Notes under the pieces: model-generated
Told to the model about the DNA's origin: nothing
The model's input: only the letters and a program-made list of their open reading frames with translations
The model's database searches: none
Source: Pararhizobium antarcticum
GTDB taxonomy: Bacteria > Pseudomonadota > Alphaproteobacteria > Rhizobiales > Rhizobiaceae
Direction: 5' to 3'
Assembly (NCBI RefSeq): GCF_001885585.1
Contig: NZ_LSRP01000024.1
Span: forward strand, 60,600-124,599
DNA length: 64,000 bases
Made by a program: the position numbers and the translations under genes
Shown here: positions 28,769 to 38,665 of the stretch, in pieces
How positions within the stretch are numbered: position 1 is the first letter of the stretch
Layout: each line of letters starts with the position of its first letter

Positions 28769-29968
28769 TCATCCCACCTGCCCCGACCTGAAAATTCCCT
28801 TGGGATCGAATTTTGCCTTGATGCGGGCGCTGAGCGCGGCCACCGCGTCCGGCTCCGGTTGCAGGATGGGCGTTGCCGCAAGCATAGCGGCCGGCGCGCG
28901 GATCAGCGTCGCATGGCCACCGCCGACGGCTTTCACGAAATGGCGCAGCAGGCCGGCCTCGGCATCCGCTTCCATGCGCAGCCAGACAAGGCCGCCCTGC
29001 CAGTCGTAGAAGGCATCGACACCGGTTTCGAGTCGCAGCGCGGCGACGAGCTGATGCCCGGCGGTCGGCGCTACCGAAACGCGCCAGAGGGGACGCTCTG
29101 TCTGGTCGGCATAGGGCCGGACATCGCGGATTTCGCCCCAAAGCCTGTCGGTCATGCCGGGGTCGAGCGTCGAAACCAGACCGAAGGCGGCCATGGCAGC
29201 CTGCAGTTTTTCCGACCGCACCGCAACAGAGGCCGACAATCCCTCGAGCCTGAGAACCGTCGCCGGTTGCGCCGGCAGGGCGCCGTCGATAAAATGACCG
29301 CGCACGGTTTCGGGCAGATGGGCAGCGCCTGAAACCTCGACGCTCATAGACAGGGCCGTCGCCATGGCGGCTGTGGCCTGCGCATCGTCGAGACCTGAGA
29401 TCACGATGGTTGCTGATGTCTCGGGAACAGGGAGCAGCCGGAAGGTGACTTCGGTCAAGAATGCCAGGCTGCCGCGCGACCCGGCCAGCACCTTGGCCAG
29501 ATCGAGACCGGTGACATTCTTCATGACCCGGCCGCCGGCCTTGACGATCTCGCCGCTGCCATTGACGAAGCGGACGCCGAGCAGGTTGTCGCGCGCGGCA
29601 CCGGCAATGAAACGGCGCGGGCCGGATGCGTTGGTGGCAAAGACGCCACCGATCGTCGGCGTGCCGGTCGTGCCGAGGACAGGGCGCAGGTCGGATGGCT
29701 CGAAGGAGAGCATCTGACGCTTTTCGGAAAGAACGGCCAGGATGTCTGCAAGCGGTGTGCCGGATTTCGCCGTCATGGTCATTTCGGCCGGATTATAACT
29801 TACAATGCCGGAGAGCCGCGCGGAGGAAAGGACATCATGCTGCTCGTCGTTTGGCACCAAGCTGCGCGTTCCGCCGCCGCGAATGACAAGCGGTGCCGGG
29901 ACGATTGATGCCGTGTGGATGATGCGGGCGGCCGCGTCCTCGGAGACGGGTTCATGCAGATCACTCAT
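28769..29968 (-). CDS. glcE: Glycolate oxidase FAD-binding subunit GlcE
   Basis: 399 residues. The FAD_binding_4 half-domain is visible (VIRGGGTRSL, LGTTGTPTIGGVFATNASGP, GRVMKNVTGLDLAKVLAGS). It overlaps the glcD stop by 4 bases, so translation is coupled; 82 bases separate it from glcF. Confidence 0.94.
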   Translation of the reverse strand: MSDLHEPVSEDAAARIIHTASIVPAPLVIRGGGTRSLVPNDEQHDVLSSARLSGIVSYNPAEMTMTAKSGTPLADILAVLSEKRQMLSFEPSDLRPVLGTTGTPTIGGVFATNASGPRRFIAGAARDNLLGVRFVNGSGEIVKAGGRVMKNVTGLDLAKVLAGSRGSLAFLTEVTFRLLPVPETSATIVISGLDDAQATAAMATALSMSVEVSGAAHLPETVRGHFIDGALPAQPATVLRLEGLSASVAVRSEKLQAAMAAFGLVSTLDPGMTDRLWGEIRDVRPYADQTERPLWRVSVAPTAGHQLVAALRLETGVDAFYDWQGGLVWLRMEADAEAGLLRHFVKAVGGGHATLIRAPAAMLAATPILQPEPDAVAALSARIKAKFDPKGIFRSGQVG

Positions 29969-31404
29969 GCGGCAGGCCGTCCTTCCAGCGGAAAGACCTT
30001 GGAGGGGTTCATGATCCAGTGCGGGTCAAAGGCAGCGCGGACGGTCATCTGCTGGTCGAGATCGACCTGCGCAAACTGGTGCAGCATCAGGTCGCGCTTT
30101 TCGATGCCGACCCCGTGTTCGCCGGTCAGGCAGCCGCCGGCATCGACGCAGAGCTTGAGGATCTCGTTGCCGGCCTCCTCGGCGCGGGCGGCATCTTCGG
30201 GGTCGTTGATGTTGTAGAGGATCAGCGGGTGCATGTTGCCATCGCCCGCATGGAAGACATTGGCGACCCGAAGGCCATGGCGCGCGACGATTTCACCGGT
30301 CTTGCGGAGGACATAGGACAGCTGGCTGAGCGGCACCGTGCCATCCATGCAGATATAGTCGGCGATGCGGCCGGTGGCACCGAAGGCAGACTTGCGGCCC
30401 TTCCAGATCAAAGCGGCCTCGTTCGCCGACTGGGATTCGCGGATGGTCGAGACGCCGTGACGGCCGGCAATGGCGATGATGCTGGCCAGCATCGCATCCA
30501 TCTCGGCTTCCGATCCCTCGACCTCGACGATCAGCAGCGCCTCGACGTCCATCGGATAACCGGCATGGGCGAAGGCCTCGCAGATCTCGATCGCCGGCTT
30601 GTCCATGAATTCGATGGCGACCGGGATGATGCCGGTGCCGATGATTTCGGCGACGCAACTGCCCGCCTCCTCCGACGACTGGAAACCGAACAGCACCGGT
30701 CGGGCGCCCTCCGGCTTGGCGATCAGCCGCACCGTCGCTTCGGTGACGATGCCGAGCTGGCCTTCGGAGCCGCAGACGAGGCCGAGAAGATCCAGGCCCG
30801 GCGCGTCGAGCGCCTTGCCGCCGAGATCGATGATCGTGCCGTCGAACAGCACCAGCTTGACGCCGAGCAGGTTGTTGGTCGTCACACCGTATTTCAGACA
30901 GTGGGCCCCGCCGGAATTCATGCCGATATTGCCGCCGATGGTGCAGGCCAGCTGCGAACTCGGATCGGGCGCATAGAAATAACCGTCGGCGGAGACGGCT
31001 TCGGAAATGTTGAGATTGGTGACGCCGGCCTGCACGGTGGCGGTCCGGTTGGCATAGTCGACATCGAGAATGCGCGACAGCTTCGACAGGCCGATGACGA
31101 CAGCATCCGATTGCGGAATGGCGCCGCCGGAGAGCGAGGTGCCGGCGCCGCGCGGCACGACGGGAATGTCATAGCGACTGCAATATTTCAGAATGGCCGC
31201 GACCTGCGCCGTGGTTTCCGGCAACGCGACAGCCAAAGGCACATTGCGATAGGCGATGAAGGCATCGGTCTCGAACGGCACGAGGCCGCGCGGTTCGCTG
31301 ACCAGACAGCCCTTCGGCAGAAGATCAGACAGATCGGCCACGATGATATCGCGGCGGTCGAGCACCGATTTTTTCGGCGGCAGAAATGCGATCTTGTCCG
31401 GCAT
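29965..31404 (-). CDS. glcD: Glycolate oxidase subunit GlcD
   Basis: 479 residues, FAD-linked (S)-2-hydroxy-acid oxidase. The FAD domain has VPRGAGTSLSGGAIP and CTIGGNIGMNSGGAHCLKYG; the C-terminal domain has HAGDGNMHPLILYN and LTGEHGVGIEK. Normal length. The ATG has GGAGG 10 bases upstream. First gene of the operon, divergent from a LysR regulator across about 135 bases. Confidence 0.96.
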   Translation of the reverse strand: MPDKIAFLPPKKSVLDRRDIIVADLSDLLPKGCLVSEPRGLVPFETDAFIAYRNVPLAVALPETTAQVAAILKYCSRYDIPVVPRGAGTSLSGGAIPQSDAVVIGLSKLSRILDVDYANRTATVQAGVTNLNISEAVSADGYFYAPDPSSQLACTIGGNIGMNSGGAHCLKYGVTTNNLLGVKLVLFDGTIIDLGGKALDAPGLDLLGLVCGSEGQLGIVTEATVRLIAKPEGARPVLFGFQSSEEAGSCVAEIIGTGIIPVAIEFMDKPAIEICEAFAHAGYPMDVEALLIVEVEGSEAEMDAMLASIIAIAGRHGVSTIRESQSANEAALIWKGRKSAFGATGRIADYICMDGTVPLSQLSYVLRKTGEIVARHGLRVANVFHAGDGNMHPLILYNINDPEDAARAEEAGNEILKLCVDAGGCLTGEHGVGIEKRDLMLHQFAQVDLDQQMTVRAAFDPHWIMNPSKVFPLEGRPAA

Positions 31405-31443
31405 GTTTTTCCTCCACCCGCCAGCTTAAACCGGAGGCCTAAC

Positions 31444-31462
31444 TGGTATTTTTTCTTTACCA
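31444..31462. promoter_or_regulatory. Candidate LysR-type operator for glcDEF
   Basis: TGGTA (31444-31448), nine bases, TACCA (31458-31462). Read as GGT-N11-ACC, it matches the T-N11-A rule for LysR-family sites. It lies between glcD and the divergent LysR gene. Confidence 0.6.
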
Positions 31463-31539
31463 CTTTCAACGGTGCGGAGCAAATGCTAAACAGTTTTTCC
31501 GTTTCAGCAAGAATGGCGACGATTGACGATGAGACCGGA

Positions 31540-32436
31540 ATGACCAATCTCGGCGATCTCGAAGTGTTCGCGCGTGTTGTCGCGACCGGCAGCATGTCGG
31601 CCGCCGGTCGCGCGCTGGGTTTTTCGCCCGCGGTGATCTCCAAGCGGATCAAGCGGCTGGAGGATCGGCTGGGCACACGGTTGTTGCAACGCACGACGCG
31701 GCAGATCTCGCTGACGGATGCCGGCCAGGGATTTTACGACCGGGTGCTCGGCGTTCTCGCCGGCATCGAGGATGCCGAAGCCTTTGCCGCCGGGCGCTCG
31801 GGCGAGGTTCAGGGCACGCTCAGGATTTCGGCGCCGACCTCCTTTGGCCGCATGCACATTGCGCCGCACCTGACGCGTTTCATGGCGGCACATCCCGATC
31901 TCGTTTTGAACCTGACCCTGTCAGATGCCTTCACGGACATCGTTGCCGAAGGCTTCGATCTTGCCATCCGCATCGGCGAACTCAGCGATTCCAGTCTCGT
32001 TGCGCGCAGGCTTGCGCCGGTGCGCCGGGTGTTGTGCGCGTCGGTGGACTATACGCGCCGCCACGGCATGCCGCAGACGCTTGCCGATCTCGAACAGCAC
32101 ATCTGCCTGCCGGCGCACAATCATGAAAGCTGGAAGCTCGAAGGGCCCGATGGGGCGGTCAGCTATCGGCCGGAGGGTCCGCTGATTACCAACTCCTCCG
32201 AGGTCATCCGCGAGGCGGTGCTGTCAGGCGCCGGCATTGCGCTGCGCTCGACCTGGGACATCGGCCCGGACTTGCGCTCCGGCACGTTGCTGCAGGTGCT
32301 GCCGGAATGGGAGGGATCGCGCAACCTCAGCGTCTCCGCGGTCTATCCGAGCCGGCAATTCCTGCCGGCCAAGGTGCGGCTGTTCATCGACTATCTGGCG
32401 GGCCTCTATGGGCCCGTGCCGCCCTGGGAGCAATAG
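31540..32436 (+). CDS. LysR-family regulator, likely of glycolate genes
   Basis: About 298 residues from the ATG at 31540 (MTNLGDLEVFARVV); ATGs at 31483 and 31513 are alternatives. N-terminal winged HTH (GSMSAAGRALGFSPAVISK, then RIKRLEDRLGTRLLQRTTR), then a substrate-binding domain (LRISAPTSFGRMHIAPHL). The type resembles DNA-binding activators that control the divergent neighbour; control of glcDEF is inferred from arrangement and the candidate operator. Confidence 0.9.
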   Translation: MTNLGDLEVFARVVATGSMSAAGRALGFSPAVISKRIKRLEDRLGTRLLQRTTRQISLTDAGQGFYDRVLGVLAGIEDAEAFAAGRSGEVQGTLRISAPTSFGRMHIAPHLTRFMAAHPDLVLNLTLSDAFTDIVAEGFDLAIRIGELSDSSLVARRLAPVRRVLCASVDYTRRHGMPQTLADLEQHICLPAHNHESWKLEGPDGAVSYRPEGPLITNSSEVIREAVLSGAGIALRSTWDIGPDLRSGTLLQVLPEWEGSRNLSVSAVYPSRQFLPAKVRLFIDYLAGLYGPVPPWEQ

Positions 32437-32440
32437 GCCG

Positions 32441-33850
32441 TCAGGCGACCTGGTTCCAGAAGCCGAACCGGCGGCCGTGCTTCAGGCGCAGGCTTTCGAC
32501 ATAGGCACCATGGGTCATCTGGCCGGGCTCCACCTCGACATGGCCGGCGAGATCGGACAGCCGCGACAGATACTGGGCGGCATCTGCATAGGCGTCGGAC
32601 AGACCGGCGCGCAGAACATGGTCCAGCATGGCCCGGTAGAGAACCGTTGCTGCGGCCGGATGGTCAGCTTCGAGTGCGGCTGCCGCCGGCGCCAGCATGT
32701 CGGAGAACCGGCCGTCCCAGATATCGGCGCGGCGGGTGACATAAAGCGCGGCAAGATCGGGCCGCGGCCAGGCCAGATAGAAGGCGAGCGATGCATTGAC
32801 ATCGGCGTGGCGCTCGATCAGGGCAAAGGCCCGGTCCAGCGCCTCGAACTCCTCGAAATCGCCGGCCTTGGCAATATAGTCCCGCAGGATCGTCGCATCG
32901 AGACGCTCCTCGAAGGCCGCCCAGCGCACCGCCTGCGAGGCGGTCCTGTCCTTCATGCCATCCAGGATCGCCGCCTCCAGCCGCATGACATCCGGTTGCA
33001 TCGGCAGGCGCCCGGTAAAGATATCGGCACGGCGCATGAACCCGATACGCGCCTTTCGCGGCTGGCGGACCCAGGCAAGCGCCTCGGCAAAGCGACCAGC
33101 CGTAAACAGGCGCTGCGCCAGGATATGCGGTTCGCGTAAGCCCTCGGGCAAGGCTTCCTCGATGCGGACGTGACCATCGATATCGCCGCGCGCATCGGCG
33201 ATGGCGCGGCGGACGGGGACGATGGCCGGCAGATAGGCGCTTGCGGCCGGTATCTTCATCTTCAAGGCCAGCATCTCGTCCCAGCTTTTCAGCACATCGG
33301 CCGGCAGGCTGGCGGCAATGCCCGTGGCGAGCAGCGTATGGAAGCCGTAATAATCGGTGCCGCCGATACCCGGCATCAGAAGATGCGGAACGCGGGCGGC
33401 CTCGTCAGGCTTCAGCGCCCTGGCAAGCTCGGCGGCGGCGTCGCAGGCCTGGCCGTAGATGCTGGCAATCCGGCCGCTGGCATCATTGGCGCGATCAGCC
33501 ATCGCCTCGTATCCGAAGACGAAGCGGATCAGGCGCGACAGCGCCATGCCGGCATCGACCGGCCCGAATTCCTTGACAATGGTGGCGAGCAGGCTTTCGA
33601 GGTCCTTGCTGAACAGCCTTTCTCTCTGGCCCTTGATGCGGGTGCGCGCTTTCTCCAACGCGTCGAGACGGCTGTCGACGAGCTTGGCCACGGCATCGCC
33701 GCCGCTGATCCCGGCCAAGGCTGCGCTCAACCGCTTCTTGAAGGAAACATTGAGCGCCGCTTCGTCCAGTGCGATGTCGATCAGCCTGTCGAGACCGAGA
33801 ACCGTCAGACCGGCCGTATCGAGTTTGGGTTTTTTTGCCGCTTTTGCCAT
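32441..33850 (-). CDS. DUF6880-like protein of unknown function
   Basis: About 469 residues from the ATG at 33850 (MAKAAKKPKLDTAGL). Almost entirely helical with TPR-like stretches (LFTAGRFAEALAWVRQP; LYRAMLDHVLRAGLSDAYADA), no signal peptide or membrane segment. I think it belongs to the alphaproteobacterial DUF6880 family, but this is from memory. Converges on the LysR gene, 4 bases from its stop. Confidence 0.72.
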   Translation of the reverse strand: MAKAAKKPKLDTAGLTVLGLDRLIDIALDEAALNVSFKKRLSAALAGISGGDAVAKLVDSRLDALEKARTRIKGQRERLFSKDLESLLATIVKEFGPVDAGMALSRLIRFVFGYEAMADRANDASGRIASIYGQACDAAAELARALKPDEAARVPHLLMPGIGGTDYYGFHTLLATGIAASLPADVLKSWDEMLALKMKIPAASAYLPAIVPVRRAIADARGDIDGHVRIEEALPEGLREPHILAQRLFTAGRFAEALAWVRQPRKARIGFMRRADIFTGRLPMQPDVMRLEAAILDGMKDRTASQAVRWAAFEERLDATILRDYIAKAGDFEEFEALDRAFALIERHADVNASLAFYLAWPRPDLAALYVTRRADIWDGRFSDMLAPAAAALEADHPAAATVLYRAMLDHVLRAGLSDAYADAAQYLSRLSDLAGHVEVEPGQMTHGAYVESLRLKHGRRFGFWNQVA

Positions 33851-33902
33851 GGTCCTAAAACAGCGCAAATCCGCAGGGAAAACAAGAAGCCTGTCTGAAA
33901 AA

Positions 33903-35186
33903 TCAATGCGTTTCCCGGTCTTCATCCTCATGGCGGCGGCGGATGGAGCGAACGAAAAGCCAGATCACCAGCACCGCGACCGGCACGAAGAAGCCGGTGA
34001 GCACGCTCGACTTGATCGGCAGCCCCTCGCTCTCCACCGCCTTTGCGAGATAGCCGAACAGGCCGACGACGTAATAGGAAATCGCCGCGACCGAAAGACC
34101 CTCCACCGTCTGCTGCAACCGAAGCTGCAGCTTGGCACGCCGGTCCATCGAATTCAGAAGCACGCTGTTCTGGCGTTCCAGTTCGACATCGACCCAGCTG
34201 CGCAGAAGCGAGGTGGCGCGGGCCAGCTTGCGCGACAGGTTGGCCTGCCGCTCCTCGATCGACTGGCAGGTCCGCATGGCGGGCGCCAGCCGTCGTTCCA
34301 GAAACGTACCCATGGATTCAAAACCGGGCATGCCGGTCTCGGCCAGCGTGCGGATGCGCTCCTGGACGATGCCGTAATAGGCACGGCTGGCACCGAAGCG
34401 ATAGAGGCTCAGCGCCGCGCCGGCCTCGAGTTCGGCCGCCAGTCGGGTGATTTCGGCCAGCATCTGGTCGGCCTCGTTGCGCACATCGCCGCGCATGCGC
34501 TGCGTGACCGCCGTCAGCCCGTCCTCGATCCGGCGAATATCCGGCGACAGCGACTGGGCCAGCGGCAGCCCGATCATGGCGAGCGTGCGATAGGTCTCGA
34601 TGTCGAGAAGGCGTTGCACCAGCGCGCCGGTACCGGCCTCCGTCATGCCGCGATCCAGCACCAGGATCTGCGTCAGGCCATCGCCATTCTGGCGGAAGTC
34701 GGTGAGGATCGTCGCCTGGCCGTTCTTGATCTCGCTGTGACAGAGACTGGTCGGATCAAAAAGCGCGATGGCCGCACGCGTCTCGGGCGTATCCGGGCGG
34801 ATTTCCAGACGGATGCCCGACATCAGCGTGCCGGGTGGCGAGAAGCCGTCGCCGAACGGATGGATCGCCACCTCGCCGCCGAACTTTTCGGGCGCGACGG
34901 CATCCCAGAAATAGGTGGAGAATTCCGTGTGCCGTTCCCAGCGCAGCGTGCCCTGCCCCCAGGGCATGGCGTGATGATTGGCCTCGCGGCCGGGTGCGGC
35001 GATACCCCGGGCCCGGGACAGTTCGGACAGGACTGCGTGATCGACGATCGTACCGCCATCGGTCATAAAGGCGAGCTGGAAGATGACCCGCGGCGATGTC
35101 ACCAGCGCGTAGGGTCGGGCATGGATTTCGCCCAGCGCCTGCGCGCGCAAAGGCGCGGCCGGAAATGCAAAACTGCCTTTAGCCAT
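33903..35186 (-). CDS. DUF3422 membrane-anchored protein
   Basis: 427 residues of unknown function. Begins HARPYALV-type (LGEIHARPYALVTSPR), has a long helical middle (residues 200-350) and two C-terminal membrane helices (AAISYYVVGLFGYLAKAV and VLTGFFVPVAVLVIWLFV), with a charged tail. This layout recalls CorA-like or tail-anchored proteins, but the family has no known role. 52 bases upstream of the DUF6880-like gene on the same strand. Confidence 0.85.
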   Translation of the reverse strand: MAKGSFAFPAAPLRAQALGEIHARPYALVTSPRVIFQLAFMTDGGTIVDHAVLSELSRARGIAAPGREANHHAMPWGQGTLRWERHTEFSTYFWDAVAPEKFGGEVAIHPFGDGFSPPGTLMSGIRLEIRPDTPETRAAIALFDPTSLCHSEIKNGQATILTDFRQNGDGLTQILVLDRGMTEAGTGALVQRLLDIETYRTLAMIGLPLAQSLSPDIRRIEDGLTAVTQRMRGDVRNEADQMLAEITRLAAELEAGAALSLYRFGASRAYYGIVQERIRTLAETGMPGFESMGTFLERRLAPAMRTCQSIEERQANLSRKLARATSLLRSWVDVELERQNSVLLNSMDRRAKLQLRLQQTVEGLSVAAISYYVVGLFGYLAKAVESEGLPIKSSVLTGFFVPVAVLVIWLFVRSIRRRHEDEDRETH

Positions 35187-35271
35187 GAAGCGGTCGGTCC
35201 CCTCTCACGCGTCAATGTCTATTCACTTATCAACAGCGCGTGACAAAAGGAAAGGACGCTTTGACGCATCA

Positions 35272-35296
35272 CCGGATAAATTCAACCAGCATCCGG
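35272..35296. promoter_or_regulatory. Inverted repeat upstream of FadR-type regulator
   Basis: CCGGAT (35272-35277), 13 bases, ATCCGG (35291-35296), about 70 bases before the GTG start of the regulator gene. Could be an operator shared with the divergent DUF3422 gene. Weak. Confidence 0.35.
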
Positions 35297-35365
35297 AGAG
35301 GACTGGATAATATAATTGACCACTTTTGGCGCGGTCTTTAGATTGAACCGCCAGGAGAGACAGCC

Positions 35366-36208
35366 GTGACCGACGACCCGATCGACCTTTACGCCCGCAT
35401 TCGCCACAGCAGGACGTCCGACGAAGTCATCAACCAGATCGAGCTTCTGGTGTTGGAAGGCATCCTGCGCGACGGCGACCGGCTGCCGGGCGAGCGCGAT
35501 CTTTCCAAGCGTTTCGACGTCTCGCGGCCGATCCTGCGGGAGGCGCTGAAAGAGCTGGAAAACCGCGGCCTTCTGGTCAGCCAGCATGGCGGCGGAACGT
35601 TTGTCGCCGACGTCATCGGCCAGATCTTCTCAAACCCCTTGATCGAGCTGATCGGCCGGCATCCGCGGGCAACGCAGGACTATCTCGAATACCGGCGCGA
35701 ACTCGAAGGACTGACAGCCGAGCTGGCCGCCCGCCGCGCAACGCCGTTTGACCGGGATATCCTGACCGGGATCATGGAGCAGATGCGCGCCGCGCACGGC
35801 AACGGCTCTCCCGAAACGGAACTGGCGGCCGATATCGACCTGCACAATGCCATCGGCGAGAGCGCCCACAATGTCATCCTGCTGCACACGCTGCGGGCCT
35901 GTTACCGGCTTTTGAGCAACGGCATCTTCTTCCATCGCTCCATCCTGCTTGCAGCCCCCGGCGCCAGCGACCAGCTTCTGGCCCAGCACGAGGCGATCTA
36001 CGCAGCGGTCATGGCCGCCGATCCGCTCAAGGCCAGGGCCGCGGCGCAGGCGCATATCGACTATATCATCGCCGCCACACGCGAAGCGGAGCGGTCCGGT
36101 GCATGGACCCGGATTTCACAACTGCGGATACAGCAACGCGATCAGCAGGCTGGCCCGCAGGCAGCGCGACCGTTGCCCGACGCCTCGGATGGAGCCAAGC
36201 CGTCCTGA
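35366..36208 (+). CDS. GntR-family regulator, FadR subfamily
   Basis: 280 residues; the GTG start follows AGGAGAGACAGCC. Winged HTH (LPGERDLSKRFDVSRPILRE, then LENRGLLVSQHGGGTFV) and a C-terminal FCD domain with metal-ligand-like residues (D-L-HNAIGESAHN; H near IYAAVMA). This subfamily senses small organic acids such as lactate, pyruvate or glycolate. No adjacent catabolic operon shows the target. Confidence 0.9.
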   Translation: MTDDPIDLYARIRHSRTSDEVINQIELLVLEGILRDGDRLPGERDLSKRFDVSRPILREALKELENRGLLVSQHGGGTFVADVIGQIFSNPLIELIGRHPRATQDYLEYRRELEGLTAELAARRATPFDRDILTGIMEQMRAAHGNGSPETELAADIDLHNAIGESAHNVILLHTLRACYRLLSNGIFFHRSILLAAPGASDQLLAQHEAIYAAVMAADPLKARAAAQAHIDYIIAATREAERSGAWTRISQLRIQQRDQQAGPQAARPLPDASDGAKPS

Positions 36209-36438
36209 CGGGCCAGAGGCATCACATCGGGCGCAAATGCGATCCGCAATGGCGCATTTGACACACTGCTGCCACCCGATGCGCCTAAATTGAGTCTGTG
36301 CGATTCCGTCGCTCTTCACCGGCGTCTGCGAAGCACTATATCTGCATCATTAAATCTGCGTGTTTTCGCGCCTGCCAAAGCGGGTATATTCAAGTGATAC
36401 TGCAGATACGTGATTCTCTTTGAAAGGATGCCAAGACG

Positions 36439-36948
36439 TTGAAGATTCTGGATCGTATTGCCAATGATGTGCGCCTGATGTTCCGCCGGCCCGTGCGGGT
36501 TCAGTGTGCCGCCTTGTGCTACCGGTTCAAGAAGAAAAGCGCGCAGCCGGAAATGCTCGTCATTACCAGCCGCGATACCGGGCGCTGGGTCATACCCAAG
36601 GGATGGCCGATGGAAGGCAAGAAACTGCATCAGGTCGCCGCCCGCGAAGCCTATGAGGAAGCGGGCGTCAAGGGCGATGCCGGCGAAGACTCCGTCGGCT
36701 TCTACACCTATGAAAAAGGCATGGATCACGGCCTGAAAATTCCGTGCCGCGTGCAGGTCTACCCGGTTGTCGTTTTCGACATGGCCAAACGTTTTCCCGA
36801 AAAGGGCACCCGCACGCTGGATTGGGTGAGCTTCGAAGAAGGTGCTGCCCGCGTTGACGAACCGCTGCTCAAGGAACTCATCCTTGCCTTCGAACAACGG
36901 CTGTTCTCCACCATGAATACGCCGGATGGCGCGCAGAAAACAGCCTGA
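36439..36948 (+). CDS. Nudix hydrolase
   Basis: 169 residues; begins with TTG at 36439, preceded by AAAGGA 10 bases upstream. The Nudix box is WPMEGKKLHQVAAREAYEEA followed by GV: the REAYEEAGV core is intact, but the Glu of GX5E is Lys, as in the diphosphoinositol/DIPP-like branch with KGWP. It probably cleaves a nucleoside or inositol diphosphate; the substrate cannot be told. Stands alone, before the PiT transporter. Confidence 0.86.
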   Translation: MKILDRIANDVRLMFRRPVRVQCAALCYRFKKKSAQPEMLVITSRDTGRWVIPKGWPMEGKKLHQVAAREAYEEAGVKGDAGEDSVGFYTYEKGMDHGLKIPCRVQVYPVVVFDMAKRFPEKGTRTLDWVSFEEGAARVDEPLLKELILAFEQRLFSTMNTPDGAQKTA

Positions 36949-37135
36949 CGCCCATCGCCACGACAGGGCCGCGCGAGCTTGACCGGCTACGCTTTGTCGT
37001 CGCCATCCTGTAGCGCCTCGAAATCAGACATGATCTAAGGCCGGGAATCATCAAGGTTACAAACGCCTGGCGATCTTGCGCATCCGAAAATGCGCGGCGC
37101 CGGACAGTGCGGTCATATCGATTGGAGACGAAACG

Positions 37136-38641
37136 GTGGGCAAACCACTTCCCTCCCTGGAAAAACCAACCCTCGACAAGGACTTGGACAAGGTAACCTT
37201 TGCCGAGGAAGCCTCCCACCATGTGCTGAAACCGTGGGCGGGCCTGGGGCTTGGTCTGATCTTCGTGCTGTCGAGCATGCTCTTTGCTGCAGCCTACATA
37301 TCCGAGCAACCGGCGTTCCTGATGATCATCGCGGCGGCGGCCCTGGCCGGCTACATGGCCATGAACATCGGTGCCAACGACGTCACCAACAATGTCGGCG
37401 CGGCGGTCGGATCGAAGGCGATCACCATGACCACGGCGCTGGTGATTGCAGCGATCTTCGAGATTGCCGGCGCGGTCTTTGCCGGCGGCCGGGTCGTATC
37501 GACGATCGGTGGCGGCATCATCAACACTGCCGTCATGCCGACAGGCGAGGTCTACGCCTGGGTAATGATGGCTGCGCTGCTGTCGGCGGCTGTCTGGATC
37601 AACATCGCGACCTGGTCCGGCGCACCCATTTCCACGACACATTCGATCATCGGCGGCATCCTCGGCGCCGGCATCGCCGCAGCCGGGGTTTCGGCGGTGC
37701 ACTGGTGGTCGCTTGCCGGGATCGCCGCCAGCTGGATGGTCTCGCCCCTGCTGGGCGGCGGGATTGCCGCCGCGCTGCTCGCCTTCATCAAGATCTTCAT
37801 CACCTACCGCGATGACCGGATCACACGTGCCGTTTTCTGGATGCCGATCCTGATCGCGGCAATGACCGGCGCGTTCACCGCCTATTTCTCGGTGATCGGC
37901 CTCGAAAATGTCATCCATCTCAATCTGTCGACAGGCATCTATATCGGCCTTGCCGTGGCGCTCGCCACCCTGCTGATCACGCGCCCGTGGATCCGCCGCC
38001 AAGCCAAGGGCCTGGAAGATCGCAACCAGTCCCTGCGCAAGCTTTTCAAGGCGCCGCTGATCCTGTCGGCGGCGCTGCTCTCCTTTGCCCACGGCGCCAA
38101 TGACGTCTCCAATGTCGTCGGGCCGCTCTCGGCCATCGTCGCCAGCGTCAACGGACTGGCCGTCAGCGACACCACCGCGGTCCCGCTCTGGGAGATCCTG
38201 ATCGGCGCGCTCGGCATCTCCTGCGGGATCCTGCTGTTTGGCCCGAAACTCATCCGGGTCGTTGGCCAGGAAATTACCAAACTCAATCCGATGCGCGCCT
38301 TCTGCGTGGCGCTGGCCACAGCCACCACGGTCCTGATTGCGACAGCGCTTGGGCTGCCCGTATCGACGACCCACACCGCGGTCGGCGCCGTCTTCGGCAT
38401 CGGCTTTTTCCGCGAATGGTTCACGCGCAATTCGAAGCTGCGGCTCGAATATGTGCGGCGCAAGACCGGCCAGACCGATTTCCAGCGCCTGATCGAGGAA
38501 AGCCCGGACGAGCGGCATCGGCGCCAGCTGGTTCGCCGCTCGCATTTCATGACCATCATCGCGGCCTGGGTCATTACGGTGCCGGCATCGGCCTTGCTTT
38601 CGGCTGGCGTTTACGTCTTATTCGCGGCGATTTTCATCTGA
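37136..38641 (+). CDS. PiT-family inorganic phosphate transporter
   Basis: About 501 residues from a GTG at 37136 with TTGGAGACG upstream. Both PiT signature motifs are present: MNIGANDVTNNVG in the first half and FAHGANDVSNVVG in the second. About ten to twelve membrane helices and a central cytosolic loop. Imports phosphate (as metal-phosphate) by proton symport in the inner membrane. No phoU-like gene is adjacent. Confidence 0.94.
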   Translation: MGKPLPSLEKPTLDKDLDKVTFAEEASHHVLKPWAGLGLGLIFVLSSMLFAAAYISEQPAFLMIIAAAALAGYMAMNIGANDVTNNVGAAVGSKAITMTTALVIAAIFEIAGAVFAGGRVVSTIGGGIINTAVMPTGEVYAWVMMAALLSAAVWINIATWSGAPISTTHSIIGGILGAGIAAAGVSAVHWWSLAGIAASWMVSPLLGGGIAAALLAFIKIFITYRDDRITRAVFWMPILIAAMTGAFTAYFSVIGLENVIHLNLSTGIYIGLAVALATLLITRPWIRRQAKGLEDRNQSLRKLFKAPLILSAALLSFAHGANDVSNVVGPLSAIVASVNGLAVSDTTAVPLWEILIGALGISCGILLFGPKLIRVVGQEITKLNPMRAFCVALATATTVLIATALGLPVSTTHTAVGAVFGIGFFREWFTRNSKLRLEYVRRKTGQTDFQRLIEESPDERHRRQLVRRSHFMTIIAAWVITVPASALLSAGVYVLFAAIFI

Positions 38642-38665
38642 CCATTCGTCATGGAAGGAAATGCC

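Noticed and set aside
35300..35340. FadR-type operator next to the regulator start
   Set aside because: The TGGATAATATAATTGACCA stretch is only loosely symmetric and does not match the known TGGT-N-ACCA pattern well enough.
36878..38545. 555-codon minus-strand frame opposite the PiT transporter
   Set aside because: Antisense shadow; both GANDV motifs lie on the plus strand.
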